The translations under genes were made by a program, and so were the position numbers. 7,232 nucleotides of DNA from assembly GCA_026999335.1 (NCBI GenBank), contig JALTPW010000922.1, positions 1 to 7,232 of the forward strand, read 5' to 3'. Source of the stretch: Chromatiales bacterium. GTDB lineage: Bacteria; Pseudomonadota; Gammaproteobacteria; SZUA-152. The notes under the pieces are model-generated. The model was not told the origin of the DNA. It did not search any database and was given only the letters and a program-made list of their open reading frames with translations. Shown here in pieces: positions 1-4,876 of the stretch (positions within the stretch are counted from its first letter, which is position 1; every line of letters starts with the position of its first letter).

Positions 1-2
1 TC

Positions 3-95
3 TCTACGGTGAAAAAACAGGGACACAATGTCTTCAATGCGTTGAATGATGCATTTGAAGGCGCGCCTTTGATTCTTTCGCCGACAAAAAAGTAA
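3..95 (+). CDS. C-terminal end of a probable transposase (partial, cut by window start)
   Basis: An open frame runs from the left edge to a TAA at 93-95 and encodes 30 residues ending in SPTKK. The segment VKKQGHNVFNALNDAF resembles, from memory, the C-terminal tail of IS66-like transposases, where a short helix of the form (K/R)xQGxxVFxxL follows the catalytic region. No catalytic residues are in view, so the family is tentative. It is followed by a hairpin repeat and a broken group II intron, which fits a zone of accumulated mobile DNA. It could instead be the tail of an unrelated protein; the bases upstream of the window would decide. Confidence 0.35.
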   Translation, partial: STVKKQGHNVFNALNDAFEGAPLILSPTKK

Positions 96-131
96 GGTAC
101 TTAGCGCGGGTGGGCTGAGTAGTTACGCTTG

Positions 132-208
132 TTGTAGGTTGGTGGTGACGCAGGAACCCCAACATTGTTGGTTTCGTTGGGGTTCGCAAGCTCACCACCA
201 ACCTACAA
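132..208. repeat. Long imperfect inverted repeat (REP/MITE-like hairpin)
   Basis: The outer arms 132-148 and 192-208 are a perfect 17-bp inverted repeat (TTGTAGGTTGGTGGTGA and its complement). A second perfect 10-bp stem (154-163 with 176-185, GAACCCCAAC) lies inside, separated by an asymmetric internal loop (149-153 against 186-191) and closed by a 12-nt loop. The TTGTAGGTTGG...CCAACCTACAA style is common in dispersed intergenic palindromes of gammaproteobacteria, probably moved by RAYT-type transposases. There is no T-run immediately after it, so it is not a typical terminator, although it lies 36 nt after the transposase fragment. Confidence 0.7.
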
Positions 209-275
209 AACAGTCATAATTTTGTTAACTTAATGGCATTGGTAGCGTCCCCTTATTCACTTGTTCATTCCTCTT

Positions 276-531
276 CCCGACATCGTACAGCGACTGAATC
301 AGTCTCTGCGCGGCTGGTCGGGCTTTGATTATCGTAACAGCATGTAAAGTGGTTGGTAATGTAAGGTGGTATGCAGAGGGGCGATTGCGTACACATTTAC
401 GCAAACGTCACAAGGTGAGAATCCGTCGTTTTGGATACACCAGGTTCCCCCACAACGTGCTGTATGAGCGTCATGGCTTGTTCAGACTTCCAACAACAGC
501 TCCCTGGAAGAGGGCGCATGCCTTGGCATGA
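276..531 (+). pseudogene. Group II intron reverse transcriptase/maturase, C-terminal fragment, frameshifted
   Basis: Two adjacent frames together give a maturase C-terminus. From 282 the first reads IVQRLNQSLRGWSGFDYRNSM and hits TAA at 345-347. Skipping the single T at 345 restores KVVGNVRWYAEGRLRTHLRK and so on in the frame that ends at the TGA 529-531. The LNxxLRGW motif, the arginine/lysine-rich RLRTHLRKRHK segment and the closing LYERHGLFRL...TTAPWKRAHAL are characteristic of the X/maturase tail of bacterial intron-encoded proteins. The catalytic YADD-type reverse transcriptase domain is absent. The protein is therefore both truncated and broken by an apparent 1-nt insertion. A free-standing 68-residue protein could in principle start at the ATT/ATG region near 325-342, but no function is expected. 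Confidence 0.75.
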
Positions 532-541
532 AGAACATCGG

Positions 542-575
542 AAAGCCGTGTACGGGAAAACCGTATGCACGGTTT
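542..575 (+). ncRNA. Group II intron domain V
   Basis: A 34-nt hairpin with the hallmarks of the catalytic domain V. The lower stem AGCCGTG (544-550) pairs with CACGGTT (568-574) and includes the AGC catalytic triad. The two-nucleotide bulge TG (566-567) sits on the 3' strand. The upper stem TACGG (551-555) pairs with CCGTA (561-565) and is capped by a GAAA-type loop (556-560). It begins 10 nt after the maturase stop codon. Every expected pairing is intact although the ORF is broken, so decay appears recent or the RNA could still act in trans. Confidence 0.8.
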
Positions 576-686
576 GATGAGGGAGGGCTGGTGAAGTCAC
601 CCATGGAATGGCTATTGAGGCACCGCCAGACGAAAGGGGCGGAAACAGATAGGCCGTTTCTACAGATGAGTGAGCCTGCCCTCTAC

Positions 687-707
687 CCTTATTCCTTATT
701 CCTTATT
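687..707 (+). repeat. Three tandem copies of a 7-bp unit (CCTTATT)
   Basis: Perfect copies lie at 687-693, 694-700 and 701-707, followed by degenerate TTATTT/CTTATTTA units to about 723. The array starts directly after the predicted 3' end of the intron remnant. A simple slippage-prone repeat; no function is evident. Confidence 0.8.
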
Positions 708-720
708 CTTATTTACTTAT

Positions 721-900
721 TTAGTGATCCAGGTTTGCCGGCAGGCGGGGCATGGCGACGATATCGGTGCCAAGCCGTAGATCATTGTGCGGAACACTAC
801 GCTGGGTTATATGACAGGCCGTTTCGATCACTATCTGCTGCGGGTCGGGGGTGTCCTGTTCAAATATCCCTATCGGGCGCTGGCTGTAGTAAGGTTATAA
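721..900 (+). other. Possible decayed coding remnant, not identified
   Basis: In the frame of 721 the translation includes GHGDDIGAKP, an in-frame TAG (778-780), then IIVRNTTLGYMTGRFDHYLL and further residues to a TAA at 898-900. The stretch after the stop (35-40 residues, alternating hydrophobic and basic) reads like real protein, and the residues before the stop seem to continue it, suggesting an old gene end interrupted by a nonsense mutation. I do not recognise the family. No ribosome site or start supports an intact gene, and chance open frame remains a real alternative. Confidence 0.2.
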
Positions 901-1159
901 ACTGCGCGGCGCTGCAAAAAGTGATGGCGGAACCCGGGTCGAGAGTCCACCCGGAGGGTTTTCGGCGCACCGGCAGGGGCGTGAAAGGGGGGGAGATCGT
1001 ACAAAGACTTCCGCTCCGTCGAGGGCCCGTCTGAAATCCTCCAGTCCATCGAGTCAATATGGGGCCGCCGCCCCCCCCCCGAATAGCCGATTCCACCATT
1101 GAATCAGGCGGGCTCTGTGGTAGATTCAGGGATGCACGGGAAAGCTGGTATATCCCGAT
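901..1159. other. Intergenic stretch with no recognisable gene; contains a C10 tract
   Basis: Neither strand gives a frame with convincing protein character or a ribosome site. The stretch is GC-rich with several G- and C-runs, including ten consecutive C at 1071-1080 about 120 bp before the response regulator gene. It probably belongs to the same decayed accessory zone as the intron remnant. Confidence 0.5.
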
Positions 1160-1168
1160 TGCTATGCT
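1160..1168 (+). promoter_or_regulatory. Candidate extended -10 promoter for the response-regulator operon
   Basis: TGCTATGCT matches the TGn-TATnnT extended -10 pattern (TG at 1160-1161, hexamer 1163-1168). No good -35 hexamer is seen 16-18 bp upstream, which extended -10 promoters tolerate. A start near 1175 would give a leader of about 27 nt before the ATG at 1202. Confidence 0.35.
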
Positions 1169-1201
1169 AAGGTAAATGGAAGGGTTGTGAGGGATTACAC
1201 A

Positions 1202-1648
1202 ATGTCAGATAAGGTGATTTTGCTAGTAGAGGATAATCCAGACGATGAGGCGCTGACCCTGCGCGCCCTGAAAAAAAATAATATTTTGAATGAAGTTGTC
1301 GTCACTCGTGATGGTGAAGAAGCCTTGGATTACCTGTTCGGTACCGGCAAATATGAGGGACGCGATACCCGTGTCCAGCCTCAGGTGATCCTGTTGGATC
1401 TCCAGCTGCCCAAGGTTAACGGCATTGAGGTGCTGAAGCGGTTACGCGCCGACAAGCGCACGGCATTTCAGCCGGTCGTGATACTGACCACCTCCAGCGA
1501 GGAAAAGGACATTGCCAGCAGTTACGAGAGTGGGGCCAACAGTTATATTCGTAAACCGGTGGACTTCAATCAGTTCATCGAAGCGGTAAAACAGTTGGGA
1601 TTGTATTGGCTCGTATTGAACGAATCCCCAGCAAGAATCAGGAGTTAG
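1202..1648 (+). CDS. Single-domain response regulator (Rcp1/CheY-like receiver)
   Basis: A 148-residue stand-alone receiver that should accept phosphate from a partner histidine kinase and pass the signal by protein contact, in the cytoplasm. Visible motifs are the acidic pocket VEDNPDD (E10, D11), the phosphoacceptor D66 in ILLDLQLP, switch residues T96/T97 in ILTTSSE and the conserved lysine K118 in IRKPVDF. The long insert between residues 46 and 62 and the EDNPDD...DGEEALDYLF pattern are typical of the Rcp1-type regulators often paired with phytochrome-like or other hybrid kinases. There is no DNA-binding or enzymatic output domain. I chose ATG 1202 because GAGGG (1189-1193) sits 8 nt before it; an in-frame GTG at 1187 adds five residues and is less well placed. 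The next gene starts 4 nt after its stop, and that gene's ribosome site lies inside this one, so the two are very likely co-transcribed and translationally coupled. The kinase is not in the window. Confidence 0.93.
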   Translation: MSDKVILLVEDNPDDEALTLRALKKNNILNEVVVTRDGEEALDYLFGTGKYEGRDTRVQPQVILLDLQLPKVNGIEVLKRLRADKRTAFQPVVILTTSSEEKDIASSYESGANSYIRKPVDFNQFIEAVKQLGLYWLVLNESPARIRS

Positions 1649-1652
1649 TCAA

Positions 1653-3362
1653 ATGGGAAATCCGTTACGGGTTCTTGTCGTCGAGGACTCGGAGGATGAT
1701 GCCCTGCTGCTTGACAGGGAACTGCGCCGTTCCGGCTACAACCCTCGATCCCTTCGCGTACAGACTGCCGAGCGTCTGCAGGCAGCCCTGCACGAACACA
1801 CCTGGGATGTGGTTGTAACAGACCACAACCTGCCCGGTTTCAGTTCCGAGGCCGCCCTGGCCATCGTCAAGGATTCTGGTCTGGATCTTCCTGTGATCAT
1901 CGTTTCCGGCAGTATTGGTGAAGATATTGCCGTGGCCGCCATGAAAATGGGCGCCCACGACTACATCATGAAGGACAACCTGATGCGCCTGGTGCCCGCC
2001 ATCGAACGTGAACTGCGTGAAGCTGAACTGCGGCGCTCTCACCGCCTGGCCGAAGCGACCATTCATCACCTTGCCTTCCATGATCACCTGACCGGGCTGG
2101 TGAACCGGCATGAATTTGATCGCCGCCTCAAGGAAGCCTTGCGCAGTGCCAAGGAAAGTGAGAATGCCCACGTCTTGCTTTACCTGGATCTCGACCAGTT
2201 CAAGGTCATCAATGACACCTGTGGCCATCAGGCCGGTGATCAACTGCTCAGGCAGCTGGCGATGGTGTTGCGCGAAAAGGTGCGTTCCAACGATACCCTG
2301 GCCCGTCTTGGTGGTGATGAATTTGGTCTGTTGCTGGAAAGCTGTCCGCTGGAGCAGGCCCATCAGATTGCCGAGGGAATCCGCGAGGCCGTCGCCAATT
2401 TTCGTTTTGTCTGGCAGGACAAAACCTTTAGTGTCGGTGTCAGTATCGGTATGACACCAATTACCTCGGATGCCCAGGGCGTGGATGAGGTGCTCAGTGC
2501 GGCGGATGTGGCTTGTTATACCGCCAAGGATCTGGGACGTAATCGCGTCCACGTCTATCTTGACGACGATTCCGAATTGTTGCGACGGCATAATGAAATG
2601 CGCTGGGTATCACGCATCAAGCAGGCCCTGGAAGATGAACGTTTCGTGCTTTATTTCCAGCCCATGCAGGCGCTGGATGTGAATGCCCGACTGCATGCGC
2701 ACAGTGAGTTCCTGCTGCGTATGGTGGGTGATGACGGCAAGATTATTTTGCCCGGCGCCTTTATTCCTGCAGCGGAGCGCTATGGCATCATGACGATGCT
2801 GGATCGTTGGGTGGTGAAGTCGGTGATTGAATATCTTGCCGATCTTTATCAGCAAACACCGGATACGGATGAACTGGGCACTTTTTTTGTCAATCTTTCT
2901 GGCGCATCCCTCAATGACGCAGCCTTTTTTTCGTACATCGGTGAACAGCTGAAAATTAACCGGCTGCCGCCCGAGTTGTTGTGCTTCGAAGTTACGGAGA
3001 CCGCAGCCATCTCGAACTTACACCTGGCTGTGGATTTTATCCATGGCATACGCAGCCTGGGCTGCCAATTTGCATTAGACGACTTTGGTTCCGGCCTGAG
3101 CTCTTTTTCATATCTGAAGGCGATGCCTGTGGATTATTTGAAAATCGATGGCGGTTTCGTGCGTGACATTACCAGTGATCCAATGAATTACGCTATTGTG
3201 CAGGCCGTCAATGAAATCGGCCATGTCGCGGGCCTGCGTACCATTGCGGAGTTTGTTGAAGATGATGCCGTGTTCAGCACATTGCAGGACATTGGCGTGG
3301 ATCTGGCGCAGGGTTATGGCATTGCCAGACCAATGGCAGTGCTTCCGGTTGCCCTGTTGTAG
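1653..3362 (+). CDS. Receiver-GGDEF-EAL protein (putative dual cyclic di-GMP cyclase/phosphodiesterase)
   Basis: A 569-residue soluble three-domain protein with no membrane segment. Receiver (about 4-120): acidic E11/D12, phosphoacceptor D57 in VVTDHNLPG, switch S85, K107. A helical linker leads to the GGDEF domain (about 135-300): D144 in FHDHLTGLxNR, active site G220-F224 with intact GGDEF, and an inhibitory RxxD site (R211-D214) exactly five residues before it. EAL domain (about 322-566): FQP at 335-337, the signature is E352-F-L-L-R instead of EALLR, then N414, E446, D476/D477 (DDFG), K497, E533 and Q553. These match the metal- and substrate-binding set known from RocR-type phosphodiesterases, and the spacing from E446 to Q553 is the same. 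Both activities are therefore plausible: synthesis from two GTP and hydrolysis to pGpG, presumably set by phosphorylation. AGGAG (1640-1644) precedes the ATG by 8 nt. Nothing shows which activity dominates. Confidence 0.95.
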   Translation: MGNPLRVLVVEDSEDDALLLDRELRRSGYNPRSLRVQTAERLQAALHEHTWDVVVTDHNLPGFSSEAALAIVKDSGLDLPVIIVSGSIGEDIAVAAMKMGAHDYIMKDNLMRLVPAIERELREAELRRSHRLAEATIHHLAFHDHLTGLVNRHEFDRRLKEALRSAKESENAHVLLYLDLDQFKVINDTCGHQAGDQLLRQLAMVLREKVRSNDTLARLGGDEFGLLLESCPLEQAHQIAEGIREAVANFRFVWQDKTFSVGVSIGMTPITSDAQGVDEVLSAADVACYTAKDLGRNRVHVYLDDDSELLRRHNEMRWVSRIKQALEDERFVLYFQPMQALDVNARLHAHSEFLLRMVGDDGKIILPGAFIPAAERYGIMTMLDRWVVKSVIEYLADLYQQTPDTDELGTFFVNLSGASLNDAAFFSYIGEQLKINRLPPELLCFEVTETAAISNLHLAVDFIHGIRSLGCQFALDDFGSGLSSFSYLKAMPVDYLKIDGGFVRDITSDPMNYAIVQAVNEIGHVAGLRTIAEFVEDDAVFSTLQDIGVDLAQGYGIARPMAVLPVALL

Positions 3363-3548
3363 TGGCAAGTGTAGTGTCTCAAACTAAATACAGATATAGA
3401 CGAAACGGGAAAGGGCAGCTGCACCACCAAAAGTAGGCCTCCTGAGGGTGACAAGCTAGGCGCTTTTGTTAAGCAACCTGCTTTTGCTGGTGCTGTTTCA
3501 GGTGCGCCACAGTACGGCTTTCATCAATTCGTCCCGATCAAAGCTTAA

Positions 3549-3569
3549 AACCACCACTTTTAGGTGGTT
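3549..3569 (-). terminator. Candidate intrinsic terminator of the glycogen-binding gene
   Basis: Arms AACCACC (3549-3555) and GGTGGTT (3563-3569) form a perfect 7-bp stem with a 7-nt loop. Read on the minus strand the stem runs into a short T-run (GGTTTTAAG), the right polarity to end transcription of the minus-strand gene that stops at 3603. Read on the plus strand there is no T-run, so it is a poor terminator for the GGDEF-EAL gene 187 bp away. The stem is short, hence moderate confidence. Confidence 0.45.
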
Positions 3570-3602
3570 GGATTTATCCGCTCTGCTGTCCGGGTTGTTG
3601 AG

Positions 3603-4130
3603 TCAGAATCGCGTGTGCCGGTGGGGTGAGTCGTTGGCCGTGACATGCAAAAGGGAGTTGTGAATTCCCAGTGTACTGAGTGTTTGACGTGGATTGGTGG
3701 GGTCATTGCGCCACTTGCCATTGACGATCAAGCGATACGGGTAATCTCCCGGTTCCACATAAAACACCTTATGAATGATGTCGTTCTCAGTAATGGTCTG
3801 GACGCCCTTGTCCGCTATCCACTCGTTGAATGCACCTGCAATCCTGATGTCGCGTTGCTGATGATTTTCAAAGCTGAGTATCACCTTTTGCTCGTTGCCA
3901 CGTTTTACTGCTGGGCGTCCTTTGTTGCGCGCGACAAGCTTGGTGGGTTCGTTTTCAGTGGATTCGACATGTGAGACAAGCCAGGAGATGTTGGCCTGCG
4001 CAGTGTCCTGAGCCCTGTGGTTGCGCATGATAAGTTCATCGCTAAGATCGCTGAAATTCTTTGAGGCCAATGGGTGTCTGGGGAACTTGCTTACAGAGAT
4101 AGCTTGCCGACTGGTAAATCCGGATTTCAA
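3603..4130 (-). CDS. Small protein with C-terminal CBM48/AMPK-beta-type glycogen-binding domain
   Basis: The 175-residue product ends in a carbohydrate-binding domain of the CBM48 (isoamylase N-terminal/AMPK-beta glycogen-binding) type, residues about 83-163. It shows the beta-strand pattern VILSFEN, IRIAGAFNEW (W104), the turn VEPGDYPYRLIVNGKW (W140) and NDPTNP followed by NSLLHV; the FNxW and NGxW tryptophans are the usual sugar-stacking positions. No catalytic domain is attached, so it probably binds glycogen or another alpha-glucan, or acts as an adaptor. Residues 1-80 are charged, low in hydrophobics and unrecognised, with no signal peptide, so a cytoplasmic location is likely. The start is a TTG with a weak AGGG about 9 nt upstream; the only internal ATG candidate (residue 35, at 4028) has no ribosome site, so the true N-terminus is uncertain. 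The gene points toward the GGDEF-EAL gene and has its own promoter and terminator candidates. Confidence 0.85.
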   Translation of the reverse strand: MKSGFTSRQAISVSKFPRHPLASKNFSDLSDELIMRNHRAQDTAQANISWLVSHVESTENEPTKLVARNKGRPAVKRGNEQKVILSFENHQQRDIRIAGAFNEWIADKGVQTITENDIIHKVFYVEPGDYPYRLIVNGKWRNDPTNPRQTLSTLGIHNSLLHVTANDSPHRHTRF

Positions 4131-4163
4131 CGGTTTTTCCCTGCTCTTCTGCGGGTTTTTGCT

Positions 4164-4192
4164 GATTTTTGTCGGTTACCAGTAAATGTCAA
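4164..4192 (-). promoter_or_regulatory. Sigma70-like promoter for the glycogen-binding gene
   Basis: On the minus strand a perfect -35 TTGACA (4192-4187) is followed, 16 or 17 nt on, by the A-rich hexamer AAAAAT/AAAATC (4170-4164), four matches to TATAAT with the 16-nt spacing. Transcription would start about 4157, giving a leader of roughly 25-30 nt before the TTG start at 4130. The A/T-rich block at 4197-4222, just upstream of the -35 on this strand, could serve as an UP element. Confidence 0.55.
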
Positions 4193-4273
4193 GGAAAATT
4201 GCACGAAAAACATAAAAAAATATGCGGTTTGCTCCCTTTGCCGGAATGTATCAGGGGGGTAATCGGGAGTGAT

Positions 4274-4297
4274 GGGATAAGGTATTGGGTTTATCCC
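4274..4297. repeat. Perfect 7-bp hairpin in the structured spacer
   Basis: GGGATAA (4274-4280) pairs with TTATCCC (4291-4297) over a 10-nt loop. There is no adjoining T-run in either direction. The flanking GATACCC (4306-4312) offers an alternative pairing with GGTATTGGG in the loop, so mutually exclusive folds are possible. Confidence 0.4.
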
Positions 4298-4346
4298 GGA
4301 TTATTGATACCCGCTTTGCTCACGGGGCAGGTTCTCTCGGTGATGA

Positions 4347-4420
4347 CAGGCGACTGAAGGAGAATATTTCCTGTGGAATCAAAGTGAGCGCGTCCTCGGC
4401 AACTGTTCCTGCGTCGCCTG
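4347..4420. repeat. Long-range 8-bp inverted repeat closing a 58-nt interior
   Basis: CAGGCGAC (4347-4354) is the exact complement of GTCGCCTG (4413-4420). The enclosed stretch contains a near-palindrome around GGAGAATATTTCC (4359-4371). Together with the hairpin at 4274-4297 this makes the gene-free spacer unusually rich in pairing potential. It matches no riboswitch class I can recall. Chance formation cannot be excluded. Confidence 0.35.
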
Positions 4421-4522
4421 CCAACGGTAGGTTATTTAAGAAAAATGCCTGTTTTTGCTGCCTGCGTCCAGACAGGCAAAGCGACCGTGTCCTACTTTCG
4501 CCCCCTTTTCATAAATTATAAT

Positions 4523-4550
4523 TTGACCTGCGCGGCCTCTCCGGTATGAT
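4523..4550 (+). promoter_or_regulatory. Strong sigma70-like promoter driving the candidate small RNA
   Basis: The -35 TTGACC (4523-4528) and -10 TATGAT (4545-4550) each match five of six consensus bases and are 16 bp apart. The sequence just upstream (4507-4522) is almost pure A/T, like an UP element, and itself contains a perfect TATAAT (4517-4522). The predicted start is at about 4557. A terminator hairpin begins only some 17 nt later, so the transcript must be very short unless the terminator is read through into the HDOD gene. Confidence 0.65.
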
Positions 4551-4556
4551 CATAAG

Positions 4557-4613
4557 GCATAGAGGGAGGGGGGGTAATTAGCCCTGACTAGATCAGGGCT
4601 AATTACTTTTATT
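4557..4613 (+). ncRNA. Candidate small RNA of about 50-60 nt (G-rich leader plus perfect hairpin)
   Basis: A strong promoter ends at 4550 and a strong intrinsic terminator ends at about 4613, with no room for a protein in between. The transcript would begin near 4557, run through a purine-rich single-stranded segment (GAGGGAGGGGGGG, 4562-4574) and close with a perfect 14-bp hairpin and U-run. The size and layout fit a free-standing regulatory RNA whose G-rich 5' end could pair with C/U-rich targets. An alternative is a short leader that attenuates transcription of the HDOD gene starting 264 nt downstream. No known RNA family is recognised. Confidence 0.5.
4574..4613 (+). terminator. Strong rho-independent terminator
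   Basis: GTAATTAGCCCTGA (4574-4587) pairs perfectly with TCAGGGCTAATTAC (4593-4606), a 14-bp stem with a 5-nt loop (CTAGA), followed directly by TTTTATTT (4607-4614). The T-run is only on the plus-strand side, so it acts on rightward transcription. The only rightward promoter nearby is the one at 4523-4550. Confidence 0.88.
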
Positions 4614-4719
4614 TCGCCACTTTTTTCTTGGGCCCTCTCGCTATTTTCCGCTCCGTTTTCTATACCCACTGTTTTCCGAGTTGCTTCTCCATTAGGACGT
4701 GGGCATTTCTATAGCCTGT

Positions 4720-4733
4720 GTGCCTGCAGGCAC
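4720..4733. promoter_or_regulatory. Perfect 14-bp palindrome, candidate operator upstream of the HDOD gene
   Basis: GTGCCTGCAGGCAC is fully self-complementary with no loop, which fits a dimeric regulator's binding site better than an RNA hairpin. Shorter symmetric flanks (CTAT at 4709-4712, ATAG at 4736-4739) extend the dyad loosely. It lies about 50 bp upstream of a weak promoter candidate (TTGTCG 4771-4776, 17 bp, TGGAAT 4794-4799) and 144 bp before the HDOD start. The rest of 4614-4876 shows no gene. Confidence 0.35.
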
Positions 4734-4876
4734 CGATAGGCGGAGACATCCTGTCCTAAATCTGAATTGCTTGTCGGCCCTTCAATGAGTTTGTGGAATG
4801 GGGTTGTCATGTCGCGATGGGTGGCCCGGGCTGGTGAGGCAGCCTGTTGTCTTCGCCCCGTTTATCTGGAGTTGCC

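Larger units (their letters stand above)
276..686 (+). mobile_element. 5'-truncated group II intron remnant (3' end only)
   Basis: This stretch carries the last part of an intron-encoded reverse transcriptase/maturase (about 276-531), then a domain V hairpin (542-575) and a long domain VI-like stem (579-588 with 674-683) ending at CTCTAC, a typical group II 3' end (AY) at about 686. The 5' ribozyme domains and nearly all of the reverse transcriptase are missing, so it cannot move on its own. The left boundary is not sharp: recognisable maturase residues start around 282-285. The preserved order maturase tail, domain V, domain VI is the standard bacterial group II layout; bacterial class C is my guess from the ORF tail. 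Confidence 0.75.

Noticed and set aside
528..1034. 168-codon plus-strand open frame
   Set aside because: Its first part is the intron's domain V and domain VI sequence, the middle is the TTATTCC repeat, and the rest has no protein character.
860..1099. 79-codon minus-strand open frame in the GC-rich spacer
   Set aside because: Low-complexity glycine run from the C10 tract, no ribosome site and no recognisable family.
1665..2591. 308-codon minus-strand open frame
   Set aside because: Lies entirely antisense to the REC-GGDEF-EAL gene, whose frame has conserved motifs throughout; H/Q-rich composition is typical of an antisense shadow.
3466..3663. Plus-strand open frame after the GGDEF-EAL gene, with a nearby hairpin that resembled the end of an IS200/IS605-type element
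   Set aside because: No TnpA or TnpB motif could be found, and the hairpin is better explained as the terminator of the minus-strand gene.
3645..3974. 109-codon plus-strand open frame
   Set aside because: Antisense to the CBM48 gene, which has a recognisable domain, promoter and terminator.
4347..4440. Possible cyclic di-GMP or other known riboswitch
   Set aside because: The conserved core sequences of the GEMM, TPP, cobalamin and glycine classes could not be matched, and no gene on the same strand follows closely.
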